From Actinomycetales bacterium (GTDB lineage Bacteria > Actinomycetota > Actinomycetes > Actinomycetales > Kineosporiaceae), in NCBI GenBank assembly GCA_012719445.1, contig JAAYAH010000119.1, positions 1 to 62,898 of the forward strand: a DNA stretch of 62,898 bases, in the 5' to 3' direction. Position 1 is the stretch's first letter. Each line of letters begins with the position of its first letter. The translations under genes and the position numbers were made by a program. Below, piece by piece: positions 53,329 through 61,664 of this stretch. A model generated the notes under the pieces. That model was given only the letters and a program-made list of their open reading frames with translations, was not told the origin of the DNA and did not search any database.

Positions 53329-53656
53329 TTCGCTCCTAACTATATGCTACATAGCACGATGAGACCAGACTTATCGACCACCGACGTTGCGAACCCGGCG
53401 AAATGGCGCACCGGGACGTAAAGGTGCAGGTCAGGACCCTTGGCACTGTGGTGTTCAGCGCACGGATAGCTTTCGACAGTCCACCGTACAATCTGCAAGC
53501 TGGCAGATCGACGCTCTCGGACTGCTCGGTGGGGTGTCGACAGGTCCCATCCCGGTGACGTGCCTCCGCGTGGCGTCGCTCCCGGCGTGATCGACTGCGG
53601 AGCACCGCTGCCGTCGGGGCCGGTCAACCGGCCAGGTCGACCGGTCGGATCGACTG

Positions 53657-54880
53657 TCAGGTGGCCAGGTCGATCTGGTGCACGGTGCCTGCGGCGCCGT
53701 CCTCGGACAGCCAGATCCCGCTGCTGCGCAGCAGGCCGCGGGTCTCCCCGCCGACCGAGAACTCGAACGGGGTGGCCACGTTCGTCAACCCGATCGCGCC
53801 GACCCCGGCCTCGGCGAGAGAGGCCAGCGGCCCGGACGCCGCCGACCACAGGCTCAGCCTCGCGTACACCGCGTCCGCCTCGTCGATCCAGCCGTTCCCG
53901 TCGTCGTCGAAGGCGGCGAGCTCGGCGAAGCCGTCACCGCTGGCGGGACCGAACAGCTCGCTGCCGTCGTCGACCCGTCCGTTGCCGTTGCGGTCGAGGG
54001 CGAGGAAGGCGCTTCCGGGACCGACGAACGACACGGTCTCCGCGGCACCGTCACCGTCGAGATCGACGTCCACCGTCTCCGCCGACAGTGACGGCGCCCT
54101 GCCCGTGCTCAGCACCAGGGGATCGGTGACCTGGGGTCGGGCGGCGTCCCCGGCGAGGATCCGGGTCTCGGTCGTCTCCACCGACTCCCGGTGCAGCCCC
54201 AGGTCGACGTCGATGTCGAGCTGCCGGCCGTCCGCGGTCGTCACCCGGGCCTCGGCCGTGAACGTCGTGTCCTCCCGCTCGACCGTGGTCTCGGTACGGC
54301 GGTAGTCCATGCCCCAGCCGACCCCTCCGTCCGGTGCCTGCGTCCGTCCGTCTCCGGCGACGGGGGGTTGCCGGACCTCGACGGCCGCCCCTGCGTCCTG
54401 GGTCGTCCGCAGGTCGGAGGGGTCGAGGACCTGGACCTCCCGACCGGTGAGTCGCTCGATGAGGGAGATGAGGATGCCGAGCTTGCCGGTGGTGACGAGA
54501 TCCTCCTGGGCGTCGGCCGCCCGCCGGGAGTGACCCGAGTGGCCGGGCGGGACGTGGAGCCGCGGCTCGTGGACCGGGGCCGACGGTGCCGGGGTCCGGA
54601 CCCGGGACGCCGGTGCTGCCGGGACGGCGGGGATCGCCGGGGTCGCGGGTGAGCCCGTGCCCCGGGCCGGAACCGCCGGGATCGCCGGGACGGCCGGGGC
54701 GGCGGGTCGGGCGCCGGTGGTGGAACCCACGGACCCCGCCTGCGCTGTCGAACCCGCCGGGGGCGTCGATCCCGTCGCTGCCTGCCGGCCCGACCAGAGC
54801 CGGAGCTGTTCGACCCGGGTCTGCTCGACCGTCCGGGCGTGAGTCGCGGTGAGGGCGACCTGGGAGCTGCGGATGATCAT
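53657..54880 (-). CDS. EF-hand/VCBS-like calcium-binding protein
   Basis: A 407-residue protein without a signal peptide. It begins MIIRSSQVALTATH, then has a Pro/Ala/Val-rich low-complexity stretch with repeated PAIPAVPA (about 40-90). A helical segment (GILISLIERLTGREVQVLD) and a beta-rich centre follow. Calcium-type loops are DVDLDGDGAAE, LDRNGNGRVDDGSELFG and FDDDGNGWIDEADAVY (about 285-350). The C-terminal block ending in GTVHQIDLAT is conserved in a bacterial family of unknown function with the same ELFG...DGFAELA...DGNGWIDE core. The ATG follows GGAGGAACG. Confidence 0.82.
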   Translation of the reverse strand: MIIRSSQVALTATHARTVEQTRVEQLRLWSGRQAATGSTPPAGSTAQAGSVGSTTGARPAAPAVPAIPAVPARGTGSPATPAIPAVPAAPASRVRTPAPSAPVHEPRLHVPPGHSGHSRRAADAQEDLVTTGKLGILISLIERLTGREVQVLDPSDLRTTQDAGAAVEVRQPPVAGDGRTQAPDGGVGWGMDYRRTETTVEREDTTFTAEARVTTADGRQLDIDVDLGLHRESVETTETRILAGDAARPQVTDPLVLSTGRAPSLSAETVDVDLDGDGAAETVSFVGPGSAFLALDRNGNGRVDDGSELFGPASGDGFAELAAFDDDGNGWIDEADAVYARLSLWSAASGPLASLAEAGVGAIGLTNVATPFEFSVGGETRGLLRSSGIWLSEDGAAGTVHQIDLAT

Positions 54881-54971
54881 CGTTCCTCCGACCGTGGAGG
54901 CGTGGGACCCGTCCCTGGGTAGGAGGCCAGTCGGCGTCGCGACGTCGCTGTTGAGACGAGGGGCCCGCTCG

Positions 54972-55007
54972 CACCCTGGTGGCGGAGCGCGATCCGCCAC
55001 CAGGGTG
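54972..55007. promoter_or_regulatory. Perfect 15-bp inverted repeat in a divergent gap
   Basis: CACCCTGGTGGCGGA (54972-54986) pairs exactly with TCCGCCACCAGGGTG (54993-55007) around GCGCGA. It lies 92 bp upstream of the EF-hand gene and about 400 bp before the sugar-transporter gene, which are divergent, so it is not a simple 3' terminator for either. It could be a leader attenuator, an operator or the end of an unrecognised transcript. Confidence 0.7.
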
Positions 55008-55270
55008 GGGGGATCCCCGGGTCGCTACCGAGGGTCCCTCCCCGCCCCGTTCGGACCGGCGTGCCGGATCGGACGTACTGCGAGAACCCGGACGGACAGG
55101 GTCGTGACGACCGCCCCGGAGGGGGTACGCCGAGCACTCTGGGCGCCGTCGGTCGATCCGGGGCCAGCCGGTCGGCGGAGTGCGGGCGGGGTATCCGCCG
55201 GTCGGAGGTCCGGGGTTCGTCCGGTGACCTGCCGTGATGCACGAGGTGCCGGCAATAGATCAATCTGTGC

Positions 55271-55305
55271 CGATCATGTGATGTGATCAGATCGTTACTG
55301 ATCAG
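55271..55305. promoter_or_regulatory. Cluster of GATCA half-sites upstream of the alpha-glucoside transporter
   Basis: CGATCATG (55271-55278), TGATCAG (55284-55290) and CTGATCAG (55298-55305) are spaced about 14 bp apart in an AT-softer patch about 100 bp before aglE. Repeated palindromic half-sites here suggest a regulator-binding region, probably for a sugar-responsive repressor, which is not encoded nearby. Confidence 0.45.
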
Positions 55306-55402
55306 GAGTAGTTGTCATGTTGCTGGCGATCTGTCCGCGCGATGACATGGCTGGAACGCGGTCGAGCAGCGGAGCTGGACCGCAGCACGAGGGAGGACAG
55401 CC

Positions 55403-56785
55403 ATGCCAAGTGGTGAGCGGTGGCCAGGCGGCGCGTGGTCCCGGCGGGGGACGCTGCGGCACGGGGTCGCGATCGTCGGAGCCCTCGGTGTCGTACTCGC
55501 ACTCACGGGGTGCAACAGCGACTCGGGTGACGGGGGCGGAGGCGGTGAGGTCAAGGCCGGGTGCGAATCGTTCGCCGACTACGGGACCTTCGACGGAGCC
55601 TCGGTGAACGTCTACTCCTCGATCCGCGACATCGAGGCCGAGCGCTTCGAGGAGTCGTTCAAGCAGTTCGAGGACTGCACCGGGATCGACATCGTCTGGG
55701 AGGGCACCGGGGAGTTCGAGGCCCAGCTCCAGGTGCGGGTGGACGGCGGCAACGCGCCGGACATCGCGACGATCCCGCAGCCCGGTCTGCTGAAGACCCT
55801 GGTCGACAAGGGAGCCGTCAAGCCGGCGGCCGAGAAGGTGAAGACCCAGTCCGAGGCGAACTACCCGAAGGACTGGCTGGACTACGGCACCGTTGCCGGG
55901 ACGTTCTACGCCCCGCCGCTCGGCGCCAACGTGAAGTCGTTCGTCTGGTACTCGCCGAAGACGTTCACCGAGAAGGGCTGGCAGATCCCGACGACGTGGG
56001 CCGAGCTGAAGACTCTCAGCGACACCATCGCCGGAACCGGGATCAAGCCCTGGTGCGCCGGGATCGAGTCCGGTGACGCCACCGGCTGGCCGGCGACGGA
56101 CTGGGTCGAGGACCTCGTCCTGCGCACCGCGGGCACCGAGGTCTACGACCAGTGGGTCACCCACGAGGTCCCGTTCAACGCCCCGCAGATCGTCACGGCC
56201 GTCGACGAGGCCGGTTCCATCCTCAAGAACGACAAGTACGTCAACGGCGGCTTCGGCGGCGTCAAGTCCATCGCGACGACGGCGTTCCAGGACGCCGGCC
56301 TGCCCATCCTGGACGGGAAGTGCGCGCTGCACCGGCAGGCGTCCTTCTTCGCCAACCAGTGGCCGGAGGGCACCAAGGTCGCCGAGGACGGCGACGTCTA
56401 CGCCTTCTACCTGCCGGGTCAGGACACCAGCAGCAAGCCGGTCCTCGGCGGCGGGGAGTTCCTCGCGGCGTTCAACGACAAGCCCGAGACCCAGGCCGTC
56501 CAGCTCTACTTCGGGTCGGAGTCGTGGGTGAACGCCAAGGCCAAGATCGGTGACTGGTTCACGGCGAACAACAAGCTGGACGTCGCCAACGTCGCCAACC
56601 CGATCGACAAGCTGTCGGTCCAGCTCCTGCAGGACCCGGAGACGGTCTTCCGGTTCGACGGCTCGGACATGATGCCGGGCGCCGTCGGGGCCGGCTCCTT
56701 CTGGAAGGGCATGACCGACTGGATCACGGGGAAGTCCACCGCGGACACCCTGAAGTACATCGAGGACTCCTGGCCGAAGAGCTGA
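55403..56785 (+). CDS. aglE: Alpha-glucoside-type ABC transporter substrate-binding lipoprotein
   Basis: A 460-residue extracellular binding protein. The signal ends in lipobox LALTGC (Cys at about 37), then a Gly/Asp-rich linker and a family-1 sugar-binding fold: VNVYSSIRDIEAERFEESF, GTGEFEAQLQVRVDGGNAPD, GWPATDWVEDLVLR and GGGEFLAAFN. These motifs match AglE-like binding proteins for alpha-glucosides such as trehalose, maltose or sucrose. The ATG follows GGAGGACAGCC. The permease genes follow after 132 bp. Confidence 0.9.
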   Translation: MPSGERWPGGAWSRRGTLRHGVAIVGALGVVLALTGCNSDSGDGGGGGEVKAGCESFADYGTFDGASVNVYSSIRDIEAERFEESFKQFEDCTGIDIVWEGTGEFEAQLQVRVDGGNAPDIATIPQPGLLKTLVDKGAVKPAAEKVKTQSEANYPKDWLDYGTVAGTFYAPPLGANVKSFVWYSPKTFTEKGWQIPTTWAELKTLSDTIAGTGIKPWCAGIESGDATGWPATDWVEDLVLRTAGTEVYDQWVTHEVPFNAPQIVTAVDEAGSILKNDKYVNGGFGGVKSIATTAFQDAGLPILDGKCALHRQASFFANQWPEGTKVAEDGDVYAFYLPGQDTSSKPVLGGGEFLAAFNDKPETQAVQLYFGSESWVNAKAKIGDWFTANNKLDVANVANPIDKLSVQLLQDPETVFRFDGSDMMPGAVGAGSFWKGMTDWITGKSTADTLKYIEDSWPKS

Positions 56786-56917
56786 CCCGTTCCCGGTGCC
56801 CGGCCCGGCCGACCACGTGCCGGGCCGGGCACCGGACCGAGCGGCTCAGCACGCCGTACGCCTCCTGCCGGCCACGGGACGCGGACGGCTCGTCGTGTCC
56901 TGGCCGGGGAGGTTGCC

Positions 56918-57886
56918 ATGGAGGACTGGCAGCCGAAGCTGCTCCAGCTCGGCTACGGGATCCTCGCCTTCGTCGCGGTCGTCGTCGTCCTCATGTTCGT
57001 CGTGGACAAGGCGCCACGGCGGGGGAAGGAGCGCTACCAGCTCGCCTTCTTCCTCGGTCCGGCCGTCCTGCTCCTCGTCGCCGGACTGATCTGGCCCAGC
57101 ATCCGCACCATCTGGCTGTCCCTGCTCGACGCGCGCAGTGACGAGGTCGTCGGGCTGGAGAACTACCAGTGGATGTTCACCCAGCCGGAGATCCTCACCG
57201 TGCTGCGCAACACCTTCATCTGGGTGCTCATCACCCCGGTGTCGGCGACCGCCATCGGGTTGCTCTACGCCCTGCTCATCGACAAGACCAGGGGAGAGTC
57301 GGTCCAGAAGATCTTCGTCTTCATGCCGATGGCGATCTCCTTCGTCGGCGCGAGCATCATCTGGAAGTTCGTCTACGCCTACCGGCCGGAGGGCAGCGAC
57401 CAGATCGGCCTGCTCAACCAGGTCTGGGTGTCGCTGGGCGGCCAGCCGCAGCAGTGGCTGCTCAACGCCCCGGCCAACACGGTCTTCCTCATCATCGTCA
57501 TGGTCTGGATCCAGGCCGGGTTCGCGATGGTGGTGCTGTCCGCGGCGATCAAGGGGATCCCCACCGAGATCGTCGAGGCGGCGCGCATCGACGGGGTGAA
57601 CCCCTGGCAGATGTTCTGGCGGATCACCCTGCCGTCGATCCGACCGGCGGTGATCGTCGTCTACGTCACCATCTCCATCGGCGTCCTCAAGGTCTTCGAC
57701 ATCGTCAGGACCATGACCGGCGGCAACTACGACACCAGCGTGGTCGCCAACGAGCTCTACACCCAGGCGTTCCGGGCCGGGCAGCCCGGACGGGGCTCGG
57801 CGCTCGCGGTGGTGCTGTTCGTGCTGGTGATCCCGATCGTCGTCTTCCAGGTCCGTCAGCTCCGCAAGCAGCGGGAGGTCCGATGA
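56918..57886 (+). CDS. aglF: Alpha-glucoside-type ABC transporter permease 1
   Basis: A 322-residue permease: an N-terminal helix, then the MalF-type region with LENYQWMFT and the EAA motif EIVEAARIDGVNPWQMFWRITLP, followed by terminal helices. Along with the next gene it forms the membrane channel for the sugar captured by the binding protein. The ATG follows GGGGAGG. The stop overlaps the next start as ATGA. Confidence 0.92.
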   Translation: MEDWQPKLLQLGYGILAFVAVVVVLMFVVDKAPRRGKERYQLAFFLGPAVLLLVAGLIWPSIRTIWLSLLDARSDEVVGLENYQWMFTQPEILTVLRNTFIWVLITPVSATAIGLLYALLIDKTRGESVQKIFVFMPMAISFVGASIIWKFVYAYRPEGSDQIGLLNQVWVSLGGQPQQWLLNAPANTVFLIIVMVWIQAGFAMVVLSAAIKGIPTEIVEAARIDGVNPWQMFWRITLPSIRPAVIVVYVTISIGVLKVFDIVRTMTGGNYDTSVVANELYTQAFRAGQPGRGSALAVVLFVLVIPIVVFQVRQLRKQREVR

Positions 57887-58809
57887 GCGTCAGCGCCGAG
57901 TCCGCGCCGGGGGCGCCCGTCGGGGCGGCGACCGGGTCGCTCACCGCCATGGCCGGCCGGGTGCGGCGTCGCCTGACGTCGCGGGCGGCCAGCGTCGCGG
58001 CGATCGTCATCGCGATGCTGTGGACGATCCCGACCTTCGGCCTGCTCGTCTCCTCGTTCCGGCCGGAGCAGCAGATCAAGACGACGGGGTGGTGGACGTT
58101 CTTCCGCGACCCGCAGATCACCCTGGAGAACTACCGGGAGGTGCTGCTCGAGGGCTCCAACCCGCTGGCCGGGTACTTCCTCAACTCCTTCGTCATCACC
58201 GTTCCCTCGGTGCTGTTCTCGGTGTTCCTCGCCTGCCTCGCCGCCTACGCGCTGTCCTGGATGGAGTGGCGCGGGCGGGACTGGGTGTTCATCGGGATCT
58301 TCGCCCTGCAGATCGTGCCGTTGCAGATGGCCCTGGTCCCGCTGCTGCGGATCTTCGTCGGCTGGGGGCTGGAGGACTTCGAGAAGTACTGGACGGTGTG
58401 GATCGCGCACACCGTCTTCGGATTGCCGCTCGCTGTCTTCCTGCTGCACAACTTCATGTCCGAACTGCCCCGGGAGCTCATCGAGGCGGCCCGGGTCGAC
58501 GGCGCGGACCATGCCCGGATCTTCCGGAGCGTGGCCCTGCCCCTTGTCGTGCCCGCCGTGGCGTCGCTGGCCATCTTCCAGTTCCTGTGGATCTGGAACG
58601 ACCTGCTGGTGGCGTTGATCTTCGCAGGGGGGACGGCGGACGTCGCCCCGCTCACGGTCCGGCTGGCCGAGCTGGCCGGGACCCGGGGGAACGAGTGGCA
58701 GCGGCTGACGGCGGGGGCCTTCGTCTCGATGGTGGTGCCGCTGATCGTGTTCCTGTCGTTGCAGCGGTACTTCGTCCGCGGTCTGCTCGCCGGCGGGCTC
58801 AAGGGGTGA
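57883..58809 (+). CDS. aglG: Alpha-glucoside-type ABC transporter permease 2
   Basis: A 308-residue MalG-type permease with six helices and the EAA loop ELIEAARVDGADHARIFRSVALP. The ATG lies after GGGAGGTCCG and overlaps the stop of permease 1. No ATP-binding gene follows, as in many actinomycete sugar importers that share a common MsiK-type ATPase encoded elsewhere. Confidence 0.92.
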   Translation: MSVSAESAPGAPVGAATGSLTAMAGRVRRRLTSRAASVAAIVIAMLWTIPTFGLLVSSFRPEQQIKTTGWWTFFRDPQITLENYREVLLEGSNPLAGYFLNSFVITVPSVLFSVFLACLAAYALSWMEWRGRDWVFIGIFALQIVPLQMALVPLLRIFVGWGLEDFEKYWTVWIAHTVFGLPLAVFLLHNFMSELPRELIEAARVDGADHARIFRSVALPLVVPAVASLAIFQFLWIWNDLLVALIFAGGTADVAPLTVRLAELAGTRGNEWQRLTAGAFVSMVVPLIVFLSLQRYFVRGLLAGGLKG

Positions 58810-58877
58810 GGCCGGGGGAGGACTCACGGTCCGCCGAGAGCGCTCCCCGTCGGCCTCGTGCCTCGGGTCGGGGCTGT

Positions 58878-59222
58878 TCAGCAGGTGGCGAGCTGGTCGC
58901 CGCTCTTCGCGTTGACCGTGACAGTCGTTCCGCGCTTGGCGAAAAGCTCGTAGGCGCGGAAGGCGGTGCACGCCTCTTTCGCGGGGGCCGTGCTCGCGGT
59001 GTCCGCCGGGTAGTCGGTGGCCACAACGATCTGGTCGCCGTCCCAGGTCGCCTCGGTGACGTGGGGCAGCCACGGGTTCCCGCCGTACCCGGCCCTGACC
59101 CAGACGAGCGGGGCGGGCTTCTGCCTGCTCGGGGTCGCCGCTGGCGACTCGGTGGGCTCGCTGCCGCATCCGGTGAGGACGAGAGCGGTCATGGCCGCGC
59201 TCGCGATGAGGGTTCTCCGCAC
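58878..59222 (-). CDS. Small putative lipoprotein
   Basis: A 114-residue exported protein: the signal peptide ends in lipobox LVLTGC, then a short Ser/Pro/Thr linker and a domain of about 70 residues with VTEATWDGDQIVVATDYP and ACTAFRAYELFAKRG. A C-terminal Cys (ATC) may pair with the Cys in EACTAF. Family unknown. GTG 59222 is preferred for signal length; ATG 59249 is in frame. It is convergent with the sugar transporter operon. Confidence 0.75.
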   Translation of the reverse strand: MRRTLIASAAMTALVLTGCGSEPTESPAATPSRQKPAPLVWVRAGYGGNPWLPHVTEATWDGDQIVVATDYPADTASTAPAKEACTAFRAYELFAKRGTTVTVNAKSGDQLATC

Positions 59223-59410
59223 TGCAGGCTCTCTCTTCTCGAGGATCATCCGTTCGATGTGTCCGGTACCAGGGCTCCCACCCCGCGGGCATCAGTGGAC
59301 CCTACACAGGTCGGACGCACCGCACCACGCCGCCGGAGGAGTGATCGTCGCGGCGGACCGGGCTTCCCGACCCAGTCTGCCGGAGCGGGTCCGGCTGGGA
59401 TGATCGGGCG

Positions 59411-60871
59411 ATGGAGCCGGCTGTGACGGGTCGCGGGCCCTCCCCCGACCGCCCCCTGCTGGCGGCCGCCGTCGCGGGGGAGGCCCGCGGGACGATCGAG
59501 GTCGCCGGACGGCGCACGGGGGCGGCCGAGCTGCTCACCGCCGCCTCGGCCGTCGCCGACCGGATCGCCGGCGCGGCGACCGTCGCCGTGCACGCGACCC
59601 CGACGCCGGAGACGGTGGCTGCGGTGCTCGGCTGCCTGCTGGCGGGGGCCGCGGCCGTTCCCGTGCCCCCCGACGCCGGGCCGGTGGAGCGTGCCCACGT
59701 GCTGCGGGACTCCGCCGCGACGCTGCTGCTCGACCCCGGTGGTGGGGTCGCCCTCCCCGGGGTGCCGGTGGTGCCCGTCGACCTCCGCGCCCGGTCCTCG
59801 ACGTCCTGGCCGGAACAGCCCGCGGCGGGAACCGCCCTGGTGGTCTACACCAGCGGGACGACCGGGCCGCCGAAGGGAGCCGTGCTGTCCCGGGCGGCCC
59901 TCGCGGCGGACCTCGACGCGCTCGCCGCCGCCTGGGCGTGGACCCCCGACGACACCCTCGTGCACGGGCTGCCCCTGTTCCACGTGCACGGGCTGGTGCT
60001 CGGCGTGCTCGGTGCCCTCCGGGTGGGCTCGGCCCTGCGTCACACCGGTCGGCCGGACCCGGCGGCCTACGCCGCGGCGGCCCGGGCGGGAGGGACGCTC
60101 TTCTTCGGGGTCCCGACGGTCTGGTCCCGGCTGGCCGCCGCGCCCTCGACCGCCTCGGCGCTGCGCGGTGCCCGGCTGCTGGTCTCGGGGAGCGCGGCCC
60201 TGCCCGCGCAGGTCTTCGCCCGCGTCGAGGAGCTCACCGGGCACCGGATCGTCGAGCGGTACGGCACCACCGAGACCCTGATCACCGTGAGCGCCCGGGC
60301 GGACGGCGAGCGCCGTCCGGGGCAGGTGGGGACGCCGCTGGACGGTGTCACGACCCGGCTGGTCGCCACGGACGGCACCGGGGCGGACGTTCCCCGCGAC
60401 GGCCGGAGCATGGGCGAGCTGTGGGTCCGCGGGGCGACCCTGTTCGACGGCTACCTCGGCCCCGGGGGACGGGTGCGCCCCGCCGTCGACCCGGACGGGT
60501 GGTACCGGACCGGCGACGTCGCGGTGATCGACCCGGACGGCTGGCACCGGATCGTCGGCCGCGCGTCGACCGACCTGCTCGACTGCGGCGGGTTCCGGAT
60601 CGGCGCGGGTGAGGTGGAGGACGCCGTCCGGGCCCATCCGGCGGTCCGGGAGGTCGCCGTCGTCGGGCTCCCCGACCCCGACCTGGGACAGCGGCCGGTC
60701 GCCTACGTGGTGGCGGACGGCGTCACCGAGGCGGAGCTCGTCGCCTTCGTCGCGGGGACGCTGTCGGTGCACAAGCGGCCGCGGGAGGTGCGGTTCGTCG
60801 ACGCGCTGCCCCGGAACGCGCTCGGCAAGGTGCTGAAGCACGAGTTGGCGGCCGGGACCGCGGGTTCGTGA
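59411..60871 (+). CDS. Malonyl-CoA synthetase-like acyl-CoA synthetase (MatB-type)
   Basis: A 486-residue AMP-forming ligase, short for the family as MatB proteins are. It has P-loop VVYTSGTTGPPKGAVLS (about 145), GLPLFHVHGLVLG, VERYGTTETL (about 285), YRTGDVA, DCGGFRIGAGEVE (about 395) and the catalytic Lys motif RNALGKVLKHE (about 470). The HVHGL and GTTET motifs suit malonate/methylmalonate activation to the CoA ester, but substrate choice is inferred. ATG 59411 has a weak ribosome site. Monocistronic. Confidence 0.87.
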   Translation: MEPAVTGRGPSPDRPLLAAAVAGEARGTIEVAGRRTGAAELLTAASAVADRIAGAATVAVHATPTPETVAAVLGCLLAGAAAVPVPPDAGPVERAHVLRDSAATLLLDPGGGVALPGVPVVPVDLRARSSTSWPEQPAAGTALVVYTSGTTGPPKGAVLSRAALAADLDALAAAWAWTPDDTLVHGLPLFHVHGLVLGVLGALRVGSALRHTGRPDPAAYAAAARAGGTLFFGVPTVWSRLAAAPSTASALRGARLLVSGSAALPAQVFARVEELTGHRIVERYGTTETLITVSARADGERRPGQVGTPLDGVTTRLVATDGTGADVPRDGRSMGELWVRGATLFDGYLGPGGRVRPAVDPDGWYRTGDVAVIDPDGWHRIVGRASTDLLDCGGFRIGAGEVEDAVRAHPAVREVAVVGLPDPDLGQRPVAYVVADGVTEAELVAFVAGTLSVHKRPREVRFVDALPRNALGKVLKHELAAGTAGS

Positions 60872-60940
60872 GCTCCCGGGGGCCGGGACCCGCCCCCACC
60901 CCTCTACGCTCCGTCGACGGCATCGATACGCTCCGCGGTT

Positions 60941-61549
60941 GTGATGAGGTCGAGAGCGGGGGTCGCCTGCGGGTTGCTCCTCCTGGTTCTGGCCGGCGGG
61001 TGTGCCGGGGCCCGGCCCGGTGCCGACGCGGTGTCCGAGTACGCCGTCGGCAGCCGGGGAGCTCCCGGGTCGGCCCCGTCGGCCTCGGCGGCTCCGTCGG
61101 TCGCCGTGGCCTCTGGGGCCTCTGGGGTGTCGGGGACGGCGGCGTCCGGGACGGAGGCGTCGGGGACGGCCGGTCCGGTCGGCGCCACCGAGGCGGCGGC
61201 GCGCGCCCTGGTGAGGGGGGTGGTGTCCACCCTGATCGGGGGCGACTGGGCCGGTTACCGGCGGCTCTGGTCGGCGGGCGACCGGGAGTTGGTCTCGGAG
61301 CCCGACATCGTGCGGTACCTCGCCGCCTGCTCGACGCCCGGTCTCCCGGTCGAGGCGTCGGAGCTGCGGGTGTCCGGCAGCATCGGCGTGGTGCGGCTCG
61401 ACGTCGCCGGGACGGTGGAGACGCACCGGCTGCTGTTCGAGGACGGGCGGTGGCGGTGGCGGATCAGCGACACCGAGCGCCGCCGCCTCGCCAGGGGGGT
61501 CGACACCCTCCTCGCCGAGGGGACGGCGGACGGGACGTGCCGTCCCTGA
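60941..61549 (+). CDS. Putative lipoprotein with Gly/Ser/Ala repeats
   Basis: A 202-residue exported protein: signal peptide with lipobox LAGGC, a low-complexity GTEASGTAG-type linker (about 45-80) and a C-terminal domain of about 120 residues with WAGYRRLWSAGDRELVSEPD and VETHRLLFEDGRWRWRIS, which resembles a small NTF2/SnoaL-like fold. Function unknown. GTG 60941 or ATG 60944 could start it; neither has a strong ribosome site. Confidence 0.78.
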   Translation: MMRSRAGVACGLLLLVLAGGCAGARPGADAVSEYAVGSRGAPGSAPSASAAPSVAVASGASGVSGTAASGTEASGTAGPVGATEAAARALVRGVVSTLIGGDWAGYRRLWSAGDRELVSEPDIVRYLAACSTPGLPVEASELRVSGSIGVVRLDVAGTVETHRLLFEDGRWRWRISDTERRRLARGVDTLLAEGTADGTCRP

Positions 61550-61664
61550 CCGGTCGCGGCGGCACAGTCACCCGTTCGGGCGATGGTCCGACGGCACCGT
61601 CCTGGCCGATTCATCACGGAGGAGGCCCGTCGCCTCCCGGCGGGTGATCGGAGGGGACCACCGG

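Noticed and set aside
53336-53605. 89-codon minus-strand ORF in the AT-softer gap
   Set aside because: No ribosome site, no recognisable motif and codon use unlike genes in the window.
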